Shown here piece by piece: positions 22,622 to 45,012 of a DNA stretch of 64,000 nt. The DNA is from Micractinium sp. NFX-FRZ. Lineage: Eukaryota > Chlorophyta > Trebouxiophyceae > Chlorellales > Chlorellaceae. Within the stretch, counting starts at the first letter, position 1; every line of letters begins with the position of its first letter. The notes beneath the pieces are model-generated. The model was not told the DNA's origin, did no database searches, and saw only the letters and a program-made list of their open reading frames with translations. The position numbers were made by a program, and so were the translations under genes. The stretch covers positions 1 to 64,000 of the forward strand of contig JAPTJF010000120.1 in NCBI GenBank assembly GCA_029339195.1, read 5' to 3'.

Positions 22622-25600
22622 ATGGCGCAGCGGGGCCGCATACTGTGCCTCATGGTGCTGCTGGCGCTGCAGCAACACCTAGGTGAGCGGCGGCAAGCGA
22701 CTGTCTGGAGGCAGCTGCTGGCACGGCGGGACCCCCCGCTGGCGTCGCCGGCGGCACGAGAACCTGCCCGCTTGCGGCAGCCTGCGCACCTCCCAGCCCC
22801 TGGCCAACCCACCTCCTCCTCCCCTCGTGATTTCACCCAGCAGGGTATGCAACGGCAGTGGCATCGGCTGCGGCAGCAGGTTTGGGCGGCCGCCCTGCGG
22901 GTGCACACCGACGCCGGCTGCTGCTCGATGCCGGGCCGACGGCAGCTGAACCAGGGGCGGCCACACCGCCCCCCCAGGCTCCACCATCTGTCAGTGACAC
23001 CATCATTGAGACCCTGGTCGACCAGAGTGAGCCAGCTTGTGTGTTTGAAGAATGCCGCACGAGGCGCCGGCGGCCCTGCTGCCGCATTGTGCAGCCATGA
23101 GCAGGCAATGCAACCGCTGGGCGTCGGGGTGCCGACCCGCTGCGGTTGGGCGCAGAGCACTGCGCTTGTTCAAAACGTGCAGCGCTCTGGGTCCCTCGCC
23201 TCCCCATCCAATCGAGTGCACCGCCCTGCGTGGCTCGCCTCCACCCTATGCACGACCTGCCCTGCAACGCGTGAGCCCAACCCGCCCACCGCGCTGCCCA
23301 CCCGCCCTCCCGCCGCCGCTGCAGAGTGCTCCATGATGCACCACGCCCTTCTGGCTGGGCAGGTGCTTGTCAACGGCTCAGCCAACCAGCAGCCCAGCGA
23401 GGTGCAGTGCTGCGCGTCCTGCCTCAACACGCAGGGCTGTACCGCCTGGGTGTACTGCCCCATAGAGGGCGGCTGCAGCGCCGAGCAGAGCAGCATCACG
23501 CTGGTCGGCAACACCACGGCGGGGGCGCCCAGCGAGGCGGAGCAGCGGCGGCAGCTGCAGCTGCCGCACCTCGGCTGCCGACTGCTCTCCATCCCGGCCT
23601 TCACGCTGCAAAAGGACAGCCCCCAAATACTGGCCAAGGGGCAGGACGTGCAGTTCGTGGCAGGTGGGTGCTGCCCATGCCCTGCAGGGTCCTGCCCTTC
23701 GATGGGGGAGGAGCACTTGGGCGGGCACTCAAGCAGGCTTCCTGTCCGGCAGGCACCTCCACACCAGCAGACTGCCTGCCCGCCCGCATGCCCTGGCCAC
23801 GCACCCTACCAGCCCGCCTGTCACTGCCATGCGCCCATGCCCGCCTGCTGCTGGCACCGGCGCCCCCTTCTACGGCTCCCCATGAAGCCCGCCCATGCCG
23901 CTCCGCATGCCGCCTTCCCCCCACTGCATCGCCCGCCTCTGGCGCCCGCCACCCCGCCCCTTGCAGGCACCCCGGTGAGCATCCACCTGCCAGTGTTCCC
24001 CGGTTTCAGCCTGAAGCCTGGAATGGACACAGTGGCGGGGCTGGGGTACCGCTGCACCGAGACCCTCCTGCTCTACAGCTGCCTCCTGAAGGGGAATGCT
24101 CAGGTGGGTGCTACGGCAGGGCTGCAGGTCTCGTGCGCTTGCAGTGGAGGGAGGGCCGCCCCATCAAGGCGGCATGCAGCGTGCGGAGCGCAGCGGGCTG
24201 CGCCGCTGCGGCTGGGCTGGGCAGCGGCGGCCGCAACGCGGGGGTGCGACACTCCCCGCGGCTTCCCTGCTGTGCCTGCTATGCTGCACCTTCTCTGCGA
24301 GCGCAGCTCGGCCTGAACAAGCTCCCGCCCTTGCATCAGCTGCCCGCCATGGGCGCCAAGGGTTTGCTGCGTACGGGCGCTCCTCTGTCGCTGCCGTGCT
24401 GACTATGTGCTCCTGTCCCCGCTGCCATCCCATCGTTGCCCATTGGCAGGAGCTGGCGTCAATGTGCAATGAGGACCCGCTGTGCAAGGCGTTTGTCTAC
24501 CTGCCCAATGGCATCGACTCAATGAGCGAGGTGGGGCGGGTGCCATGCCATGCGTTGCGCCGAGCGCACGGCGGGAAGGGTGGCGGGGCGTGCGCATGCT
24601 GCCCAATGGACTGAACCTGATCCATGCGCGTGTGGGCCTCATTCGCCTTTGTTAGGGGGGCAGCGACTGTGCGGCGCGGCTGTCAGCGGTAGCTAGCTGG
24701 GAGGGCCAGTGCCTGCCTGCCTGCCTGCCTGCCTGCCAGCCAGCCGGTCTAGCTGGCGGCGGCGTGTGGCCAGCGACGCCTGCCGGGGAGCCCCCTGCGC
24801 CAGCCCTCCCTACTCTTCGCACCCACCCACCCATGTCTCTGCCTCACGTGCGGCTGCCCACCCCTCCCTCCCTCCCTTGCCCTCACCCCAAACAGCCCAT
24901 CGGCATTTTCAAGGGCGGAGACGACGTGCACAGCATCGACACATCTCAGCTGGCCACCAACCCTGCCACTGCCCTCTACATCAAAGACAGCGTGCTCACC
25001 ACCATTGGCCGCCCGCAAGCGCACAGCAGCGGCGCCAGCAGCAACTCCGTGCTGTGGATTGTGCTGCCCACAGTGCTTGCGACAGCGCTGCTCGTGGTGG
25101 CGGCGGTGGCAGCGTACGCCCTGCTGAAGATGCGGCAGCAGGCGCGGCAGCACGCGATTGAAGTGAAGGCCGCAGCGGCAGCGGCAGCGGCGGCGGCGAC
25201 AGCTTCCCGGCAGGCGCAGAAGCGCTCTGCTTCCAACAGGGCCAAGGCGGCGGTGGCAGCGGTGCCAGGTGGCACAGCAGGCGGCGCAGCAGGAGGAGTG
25301 CTGGCGCCAGCTGGCGGCTCTGCCTCCCTCACTGTGCACCTCTTCCCCAAGCCGTCGCCGCCAGACAGCGGCACCAGCGGCACCAGCGGCGGCAGCTCGC
25401 CTCACAGCGCTACAAGCTGCGTCACCACTGCGGGAGTGCAATGCCCGCAGTGTGGCGCGGCGCTGGGCATCCGGTGCCGCTCGGAGCTGCTGCCGCCGCA
25501 GATGCGGCAGATGATTTGCAGCACGCTGGCGCACTCGCAGCAGGCGGCTGTGCAGGCGCAGGCACAGCAGCAAGCGCAACACCATGTGGTGCAGCAGCAG

Positions 25601-25789
25601 GCGCCTGTGCCGTTTCAGCCGCCGTTGCAGCCGCTGCAGCAGCAGCCGCAGCCACCGCCGCCGTCGCAGCAGCAGCAAAGGCACCGCCCACACCGGCAGG
25701 AGATAGGCGCGCCTGCGCCTGCGCTGCCGGTGCAAGCCGCTGCGCCCCCTGCTGCCGACAGCGCCGCTGGCGGCGGCGCTGCTGCCTGA
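22622..25789 (+). CDS. Receptor-like membrane protein, kinase-less paralogue of the upstream receptor kinase
   Basis: Exons: 22622-22682, 22844-23026, 23325-23663, 23967-24103, 24450-24530, 24896-25789; 564 residues with consistent phases. The start at 22622 opens a signal peptide (ILCLMVLLALQQHL). The ectodomain parallels the upstream receptor: VQCCASCLNTQGCTAWVYC matches the CCASC module, and EDPLCKAFVYLPNG then IGIFKGGDDV match DPLCLAFSFYPKG then GVLKGGENV. Introns fall at corresponding places. A transmembrane helix lies near 318-344 (VLWIVLPTVLATALLVVAAV). The cytoplasmic tail (about 220 residues) is Ala/Gln-rich, contains CPQCGAALGIRC and stops at TGA 25787-25789. No kinase exons follow before the next gene. 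Tandem duplication with loss (or gain by the neighbour) of the kinase is inferred. It could be a decoy, co-receptor or adaptor. Confidence 0.8.
24709..24741 (+). repeat. TGCC tetranucleotide repeat in an intron
   Basis: Seven or so TGCC units directly before CAGCCAGCCGG, inside the last intron of the kinase-less receptor gene. Confidence 0.85.
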
Positions 25790-27311
25790 GCTCACGGCTC
25801 ACGCCCGTGCAAAACCCACCCAACAACTGTAACTTATGTGCATCCGTCCATGGAATGTTGCTCTTTGCGTGGCTGAAAACTTGAAAGGCACCCGGAGCCC
25901 GGCATTTTGGGGTGCCTTGAAAGCCTATGCCTGAGCGGGCTTGGCGCCAGCACGCCTGGCAGCGCAGCACCCCGGCAGGCAGTGTCATTTGCCATCCCGT
26001 TGAACCTGCCCCTCCTGTGTTCCTCCCTTCCCTCCCCCCCTCCCTCCCTCTCCTACCTCCTGCTCACATTCATGTGTACGATCTTGCTCCGCCTCCCCTC
26101 CGCCCTGTGCCTCCTTTGCCACATCCCCCTTTCCCCTGCATTGCTTCCAAACCCTTCCCTCCCCGCGCCATCACCCCCACCACCACTCTCAGCCTGTCAC
26201 TGCTCCCCTCCTCCTCAGCGGCCCCTGCCATGCCGTTGCTGGCAGCCCGTGTCGCAACACAGATTGACTTCGCTCTTAAGGAAGGCCACCCCATGTGCCT
26301 GTTCTGCCCCCACATGGAGAGCATTTGTGTTCACTCTTCCTGCACATCTGCCAAACAACACTTGCCTCGTTGCTATCCTCGTGCCCTGGCCACTGCAGCT
26401 CCAGACTGCGTGCCCAAAATGGGCGTTTGCGCTAGGAGGGGCAGGTGGCGGGGCGCCGCATTGAGCAGGTGGCCCGCCCCTGCCCCCAACAGCCGATTTG
26501 ACATTTTCAGGCCGACGCACGCCTAGGCTTTGCGACATTTAATCAAGGCCAACTATCCTTCGGAAGGGAGGATTGTATGGGGAGGGTGGGTGTGCCAGGA
26601 CGAGGGTGCGCGCTCCCCCTCCACACCGCTTCTGAACAGTCTGTGCTTGCGTGTCTACCCGCCATGCAACTGACGACCTCACTCGTGTCTCCCAGCTGGC
26701 TCTGATTTTGACTTTCTGACCCTTCTCTCTCTGCGGCCACAGGAAAAGGGACCCCCCCACGGCACCTCTAGCAGTGGGGGTGGCTAGGGCAGTGGGGGTG
26801 GCAAGCGCAAGTCCCGGGCGGGTCCAGGTGCAGTTAGAATGTGGCGCTTCCCGTTCAGACTTGAGGCCCTGGTGCCACCCCCTGCACACTTCCCCCTGCC
26901 AACGCTGGTCACCTCCCAGCCTGCCTCCCTGCTCCTGCCCACTCACCCGCTCCAGCCGCCAGGGGCTGCCGTGGCACTCAACCAGGAAGGCGAGTGCCTT
27001 GGCCTCTTTGGAAGCGCGTGGGAAGGGTGTGGGCTCAAAAGTGCCAGGAATATCGGTGGCTGATTGAGGCCATGTGTTGGAGATGCATCCACCCCCGCCC
27101 TGTTGCCCAAGCCCCAGCCAGGGTTCCCAGGATGCTGCCGCCCGCCGCCGCCCGCCAGGTGGCAGGGGTGAGCAGGGCACCTCCTCTGCGCAGGCATGCA
27201 AGCGTGAGTGATCAGTCGGGATATCAATTGCTTGCTGTGGGACCTTGTGAAGGCTCATATGGGCGGCCTCTGAACGGCCTCCGGCCCAGCAGCTGTCTGA
27301 AAGCGAGCGAG
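25790..27311. other. Intergenic region between kinase-less receptor and Ca2+-ATPase genes
   Basis: About 1.5 kb. It contains a TGTAA shortly after the receptor stop, CT-rich stretches around 26020-26200 and the upstream region of the ATPase gene. A 275-codon - strand frame (27366-26539) has no recognisable motif and overlaps the ATPase start antisense; it is not called. Confidence 0.5.
25828..25832 (+). terminator. Possible TGTAA polyadenylation signal of the kinase-less receptor gene
   Basis: TGTAA occurs about 40 bases after the stop codon. The signal type is right for green algae; the implied 3' UTR would be very short, so confidence is limited. Confidence 0.35.
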
Positions 27312-39305
<11,994 letters not shown>

Positions 39306-40150
39306 CCGGCACACATGAGCCGCCTGTGCGTGGCCCACAAACGCGTTTTTGTCGAGACGCAGCTGCTGCAGCAGCAGCAGCAGCAGCAGCAGCCACCCTC
39401 CTGCCCCGGGGCCCCGGCCTTTTGCACCGTTGCCGGGGCGCTTCTCCACCCTGATGCTGAGCGGGTTTTTTTTCCATTCGCCTTGGCACCATGAGCTTTG
39501 CAATGGGTCACGCATGCAAGAATGAACGAATGGTCAGGTGAAGTCGGGGGCAGTTGGCAGCTGTGCATGGGAAGTGTGATGTACTGCCGCAGCAGTGCTC
39601 CAGGAGGCACAACAGAAAAGAACGGTTAAAGAGAGAAAGAAAGAAAGGTTGGCAGGGAAAGCAAGCACCAGCAGAGGGGCCGGCGGTGATGGGAGGGCAG
39701 TGGGAGGGCCGGCAAGCACTGCTGACATACACGCTTTCACGGCAAGGACGTGCTGGCCCTACGGTGTGACGTCGAGGGGAGAGGGCACTGCTGCCGGTAG
39801 CAGCTTGCTATGGGGGAGGGGAGCAGGCACTGCTACCAGCGGCGCGGCAGGATGGTGAAGGAGATGAGGAGGTGCATGGATGGGAGAAGGGCAGTGGAGC
39901 AGGGGCGTGCGAAGAAATGCAACAGCGTGGCAGGGCATCAAAGCAGCGACAGAAGTAGGTTTATTTGCAAGCGCCGCCATACCGGTCTACGGCAGCGGCC
40001 GGGCGGTCCGCGGTTTATTTCGGCGTGTGCGCGCGCTTATTGGCAGGTTCGTCCGCTCAGAAAGACGGCGTCAGAGCTTCATAAGAATGGCGACGTGGGG
40101 ACTTATAAGAGAAATCACGCGGTCACTCTCGGGCATGATTGGCGGGGTGG
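39306..40150. other. Convergent 3' region between Ca2+-ATPase and cysteine-rich gene
   Basis: About 850 bases holding both 3' UTRs. It contains a CAG tract at 39360-39394 and two copies of a GGGAG-rich sequence with GGCACTGCT near 39780 and 39825. No TGTAA was found for either gene and no further gene is supported. Confidence 0.5.
39360..39394 (+). repeat. CAG trinucleotide repeat in the Ca2+-ATPase 3' UTR
   Basis: About ten CAG units roughly 55 bases after the ATPase stop codon. Non-coding position. Confidence 0.85.
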
Positions 40151-43100
40151 TCACCAGGCGGACGGGAAGGGCACGCACATTTTGGTGGTTGGGTCGAGGA
40201 AGAAGTAATTCAAGTCGTCATCCAGGTCTCCAGAGCACGCCTGGCACTTGTTCACGTTCCCATCGCAGCGGTCGCAGCCCTGCAGGTGGGAGAGGGGTTG
40301 GGTGGGGTTGGGACGCGCGCGGCTGAGCAGTGGGTGTCGGCTGGTGGGTGCTGGCCGTGGAGCAAGCGCTTGCCTACTGCACCGCTTGCTGCCCGCTGGC
40401 TGTGCTGGCTGGGCTGTCCCGCTCCCCTGCCCCACATTATCTTTGCGTGCGGCGACTCTCTGAGTCTGCTTGCAGGCAGGCCTGCAACATGCAAGCTTGG
40501 AGATGAGCAGGCACTCACCTTGCTCCGACATTTCGAGCACTTGCCGGCCACGAGTCCGTAGCCTCGCTCGCACTTGAGGCACGCGGTGGTCGTGGCATTG
40601 GTGCAGGCCAGGCAGAATCCGGCCTTGCACTGCAGAATTCGTGTAAGGGGGAAGGGCGGCAGGATCATGGGGTTTGACGGACACAGGACTAGAGGTGGCC
40701 AGCACCGCAGTGCCACCCTGGCGGCGGCAGCTGTCACCCCGGCGCCACAGCTGCCGCAGCCAGCTCAGCGCCGGCGGCACCCGAGGGACACGCCTTCTTC
40801 CCAGCCCATCCCCCAGCACATCTGTGCACCCTGACCACACATCACCCCGTATCCTGCTGCAAGCTCCAACCCCGACCACAAATCAAGCACCCACCCACCC
40901 ACCTCCACGCCCGGCCACAATTCACCCACCCACCCACCCACCTCCACGCCCGGCCACAATTCACCCACCCACCCACCCACCTCTACGCCTGGCCACAATT
41001 CAGCACCCACCCACCCATCCACCCACCTCCACGCATTTCTTGGTGCGGGGGTCAAGGACCACCCCCGCGTCGGGGGCGCACTGCTGGCAGGCCTTTGGGT
41101 TGCCGTCGCAGCGCATGCAGAGGTCGTTGGGGTCCTCACACTGAAGAGATGAAAAGCAAGTAGGTTGGGTGAGCTTAGTTGGCAGGTGGTGCGGTTGGGG
41201 GCGCCGTTGCGGCGCAGGCAGGAGCCGTGGGGGTGTGTCGGCAGCAGCAGGCGCAGAGAAGGCGGATGGGCACTGTGGGCTGGCACCACCCACAGTGTTG
41301 CCAGCGCACGCTGTGGGGCTGTGGGTAGTGTGGGGCACGTACATGTAAGATACAGGCAAAAATGTGCCGCGGCACGTGCCTCGGCCCGACTGGTGCGCTG
41401 CGCACCTTGCGGTTGCATTCACTACCCCCTGTGCCCTGCCTTCATGCACACCCCTCTTTGCCCTGCCCCCTGTGCACTCTCTGCCCTGCAGGCCACGGCA
41501 CTCACGTCTGTGCACTTGCCGCTCACGAGCCCAAAAGTGAGGTCGCACTTGGTGCACCGCCCCTGGGCGTTGCAGGTGCCTCCGTTGCTGTACCCGCACC
41601 CGTCAGCACACTCGATGCACTTGTTGCCCTTCAGACCGTAGCCCGGCATGCAGCGGCGGCAGATGTTGGTGGCTGTGGGGCAGGAGGCGCAGCCCTCTGA
41701 GATGCACTGTGGGGAGGCAGGGGAGGGGAGGGGGCACTCACGTAAGCTTCTCTTCTGGCAGGGGTGGGGTGGTTGGGCAGGAGGTGCAGCCTTAAGAAGA
41801 TGTGAAGTGCACTGTCAAGTGATGAGGTGCCACATACCGCTGCCACTGCCGACAGCTGGCGACGAGCCTTCCCTTCCTCGCTCTGCACACTGCATGCAGC
41901 ACTGCCACAGCACCGCCCAGCTTTGCCCCGCTGACGGCTGCATCACTTGTGGGACCCCCCACTACCCGTGCTGCACCCCGAGCTGACCTGCTGACAGTTT
42001 CCCCCCACTTTCAAAAAGTTGGCGTTCCTGCGGGTGGTCAGCGCCAGGTCGGGGCTCTTCTCCACGTCGTTGCACACCTGGCAGACTGCAGAGGGTGGAG
42101 GGCACTCGAGAGCAATGTGCGCCTAAGAAGCCCAGCTGGTGGCTCCCCTTCGTTGCACGACTGGCAGGCTGCGGAGGGCAGCAGCAGCAGTGCCAGGGCA
42201 GCCGCAGCAGCACAGATTTGGCACAGCGGGATGCGGGCTGAGACTGGGGACACTACGCCACTGATGATGCACCCCCCGCTGGATCTTCCTGGCAACCGTC
42301 ACTCCCGCAGCTCACATGCTCTGCAATGGCATGACCCCACCGCCGTGCAGTGCCAGCCAATGCTGGCATCCCTACCCGGGTGTCTCACTCTTCACGTCGC
42401 CGTTGCACGATGCACAGTTGGGGTCCGAGCACTGCGGGGGCAGCAGGAGACCGTGGGAAGGGGTGTGTCAGGCGGGGGCTGGGGGGTTGGGGGAGTTGGG
42501 GGGGTGGGGGGGTGGGGGGTTGGGGGGTTGGGGGAGGGCCTTGCATGCGGGCGCCGAGAGAGGGGTGGGTGTGATACTGCGCCGCCGGGCAACAGCAGGG
42601 CAGCAGCGGGGCACCTGCTGGCACACTTCATGCGCCTCGCTCCGATCAGAGCCCCCAGGAGCGCACGCACCTTCAAACACTCGCTTCCAACCCGGCCGTA
42701 GCCGGTAGCGCATGCCTTGCATGAACCTGTTGTTTCGTGGAGGAAAGAAAGGAAAGTGCGGGTGGGGGTGGGCCCGGCAGCGGGCAGGGGCATGGCGCAC
42801 GGCAAGCTGCCGGGAGCGGTGCTGGTCAACTGCTGCGCCCAGGAAGCAGCGCACATGTGTGAAACTCTGCCAACCACCCACCCATGCAGCACTGCGGCAT
42901 AACAAACCCAAGCTGCATCAAAATGTCCTGCTAAACCCCCGGCTGCCCCTGCCCGCCAACGCCTCACCGCCTCACCATCGCTGTTGCAGCCGGCCATCAA
43001 GTCGCAGCCTTTGGAGGGAGGGTCAGAGGGGTCGCACTGCGGGCAGGGCAAGGGACACCACAGCGCACACAGCGTTAGGTGGAGGGGAGTCGGAGGTTGC

Positions 43101-44060
43101 AGGCGCGGCGGCAAGCAGACGCCTCTGGCGGGTATAAGCTACGGTGCTGCCAGGGCCAGCCTACATCCCCCTTTGCAAGCCTGCGCTGGCCTGTAAGGTT
43201 GCTGCCAAGGTGGCGCACCCCGTATGCCCCTGTGCCACCCGCCTGGCCTCCCAGCTGCCCTACGACGAACAATGAATCCGCCCTGCCGCCTCACCGCTCA
43301 CCCGCTTGCACCTGCCTGCTGCATCGAGGAAGTAGGGCGTCAGGTGGGCGGGGTCCCACATCTCATCGGCGCACAGGGTGCACGTGCGGAAGTCCTTTTG
43401 GCAGCGCAGGCACGGGCTGTCGGCACACTGCGGTGGGGGAGGCGGGTGACGGAGAGGTGGCGGGGCGGGCGTGTGTGAGTAAGCACGGGGCGTCACAGTG
43501 GTGGTGTGACTGGAGGACAGCCACAGCAGCTTGGTAAGGCAAGCTGCACGATTCACGTTGCCGTCCTATGTAGGCCTCAGCCCTAAGCTTGAGGCATTCT
43601 TGGGTGTGCTTGTAACCGCGCGGTCCGCGGGGCAGCATGCATGGCGGCAGCCGACGCCCGGCACCTCACCGGCACACATTTGCCAGATGCGTCCAGTCCA
43701 AACTTCGGTGGGCATGTCTGAGCTGCAAATTGAGTTTGGAAATGGCAGGGCGAGGTGGGGCCATGGTAAATGTTTTGGCTGGGGCGGTTGGCCCGCCGAG
43801 GTGGCAACGGCTGCGGTACAGGATGGAGGGTCGTGGCCGCAGCTTCCCTCTGCTCTCTGCTGTCGGGGCACCATGATGTGTGCGGTGATGTTTTCTAGTC
43901 TTGAAAACCACTGAGCTGACTGCATTGAGGCCTGCCACCAGCACAACATAATCATGAGTGGGGATCTAGCCGCCAAGGCATCTGGAGGCGCACCTGCCGC
44001 CGACGCCGCGATTGCAAGGGTTATAAGCGCTACGGAAACTGCAAATGCACAGCACGCCAT
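40151..44060 (-). CDS. Secreted cysteine-rich repeat protein B (growth-factor-receptor-like Cys modules)
   Basis: Exons in gene order: 44060-43994, 43722-43670, 43427-43302, 43036-42976, 42726-42671, 42431-42389, 42085-41988, 41706-41506, 41140-41027, 40629-40519, 40279-40151; 352 residues with consistent phases. Exon 1 is a signal peptide (MACCAFAVSVALITLAIAAS). The rest alternates two module types seen by eye: C-x2-C-D-G-N-x3-C-x2-C blocks, as in CMRCDGNPKACQQC, and C-x2-C-x2-GYGL-x-G-x-K-C blocks, as in CLKCERGYGLVAGKC. One module carries a WDPAHLTPYFLDA insert. The last exon ends CVPFPSAW then TGA. No transmembrane segment or anchor is seen. It is a close tandem relative of the gene at 44965-49385, but modules 7 and 8 are fused in one exon and module 4 is split by an extra intron. 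Function unknown; extracellular binding or wall role is inference. Confidence 0.8.
40874..41035 (-). repeat. Minisatellite built from the donor edge of cysteine-rich gene B exon 41140-41027
   Basis: Units of about 40-46 bp contain, on the gene strand, GCGTGGAGGTGGGTGGGTGG followed by an AATTGTGGCCGGGC stretch. The unit includes the exon end (GTG GAG) and its GTGGGT donor. Three to four copies follow the true exon end. Confidence 0.8.
42140..42182 (-). repeat. Acceptor-side echo of cysteine-rich gene B exon 42085-41988
   Basis: On the + strand CCTTCGTTGCACGACTGGCA followed by GGCTGCGGAGGG resembles the true exon start and acceptor (CGTCGTTGCACACCTGGCAG). It lies upstream in gene direction. 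Confidence 0.7.
42478..42545 (+). repeat. G-rich repeat (GGGGGTTGGGG type) in an intron of cysteine-rich gene B
   Basis: Repeated runs of five or six G separated by T, GT or A. C-rich on the transcribed sense strand of this - gene, between exons 42726-42671 and 42431-42389. Confidence 0.8.
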
Positions 44061-44964
44061 GCCTGGTGAAACCGCGGGCCGCCGCTCGAAACAAGGCCGC
44101 CGCCAAGGCAAGGGCAGGCGCAGGCCTTGAGGTGATGTGGGAAGCTTGATGTCGATGTTATCGTCACGATCAACTGGCCAGGCGCAGGGGTGAGGCGCCG
44201 CGCCGGTGCTTTCCAGGCATGCCAGGCTGGCGGCGCCGCCCGCAAGCGGTGACAATGGCGGTGACAATGGCGCCTCCATAGCAAGGGCAGAGGTGCGTCC
44301 GACTCTGGCTCTTGTGCTGCTGCTGTGTAGATGATTCACAACAGTGCAGTGACCTGTGTGCATCAATCAGAAGGCTGAACATGCGCATGTGGTGCTGCAC
44401 CAGGCAAGCACGCGGCTGCCATCGGCGCAGGTGGGCGCGTGGCTGAGGGTGTAACTGGTGGATGGCGTTCTTTTCTTGGAAACAACGAGATAGTAAACAG
44501 ATCAGGAGAAGAGCTGAGGGAGGATAGATTATTGATGCGGCACAAGTAGCAAGGGTGGCATGCATTCGTTGGCGGGTGTGACGAGTGCGCGACGCAGGGC
44601 TCAATGCAAACTAGAAAGGAGCCGAGGAACTCAGAAAGCAGCCTCAGAGCGGCCAGAGTGCCCAGCCTCGCTGCAGCGGAGTCCGTCGAAACGCCCCCCG
44701 CTCTGCAACAACACCAGTGCCGTGGAAGCGACCCCAGTGGCAGCTCCACCGGCCGCTGGCCCGCCAGGCCGGCGCGCCAGCGCTGTCGCCGCCTCACTCC
44801 CACTTGCTGTGTGCCGAGAAAGGGGGAGGCAGGCCCTTGGACGCGGGGCCTCGCTGTCACGCGATGTGCGCTTGGAAGCGGGAGGCAGGCGTTGGACACA
44901 TGGCCTCGCGATATGTGCACAGCCAGGGGAGGCAGGCCTCCGAGCACACGGCGCCCTCTGGCCG
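44061..44964. other. Intergenic region between the two tandem cysteine-rich genes
   Basis: About 900 bases holding the 3' UTR of gene A (right) and promoter of gene B (left), both on the - strand. Next to the gene A stop it contains repeated copies of that gene's last exon end. No TTACA (gene-strand TGTAA) was seen. Confidence 0.5.
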
Positions 44965-45012
44965 TCACGCGATGTGGGCTTGGAAGGGGAGGCAGGCCTT
45001 GGACACGGGGTC
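44813..45012 (-). repeat. Three to four tandem copies of the last-exon end of cysteine-rich gene A
   Basis: The + strand unit TCACGCGATGTGGGCTTGGA followed by AGGGGAGGCAGGCCTTGGAC (stop codon plus codons for KACLPFQAHIA on the - strand) recurs at about 44862-44906, 44906-44945 and, without the stop part, 44813-44860. The copies lie in the 3' UTR beyond the true stop. Confidence 0.8.

Noticed and set aside
22454..24316. 620-codon + strand open frame
   Set aside because: It runs through introns and in other frames across the kinase-less receptor exons; the spliced model has a signal peptide, ectodomain motifs and consistent phases.
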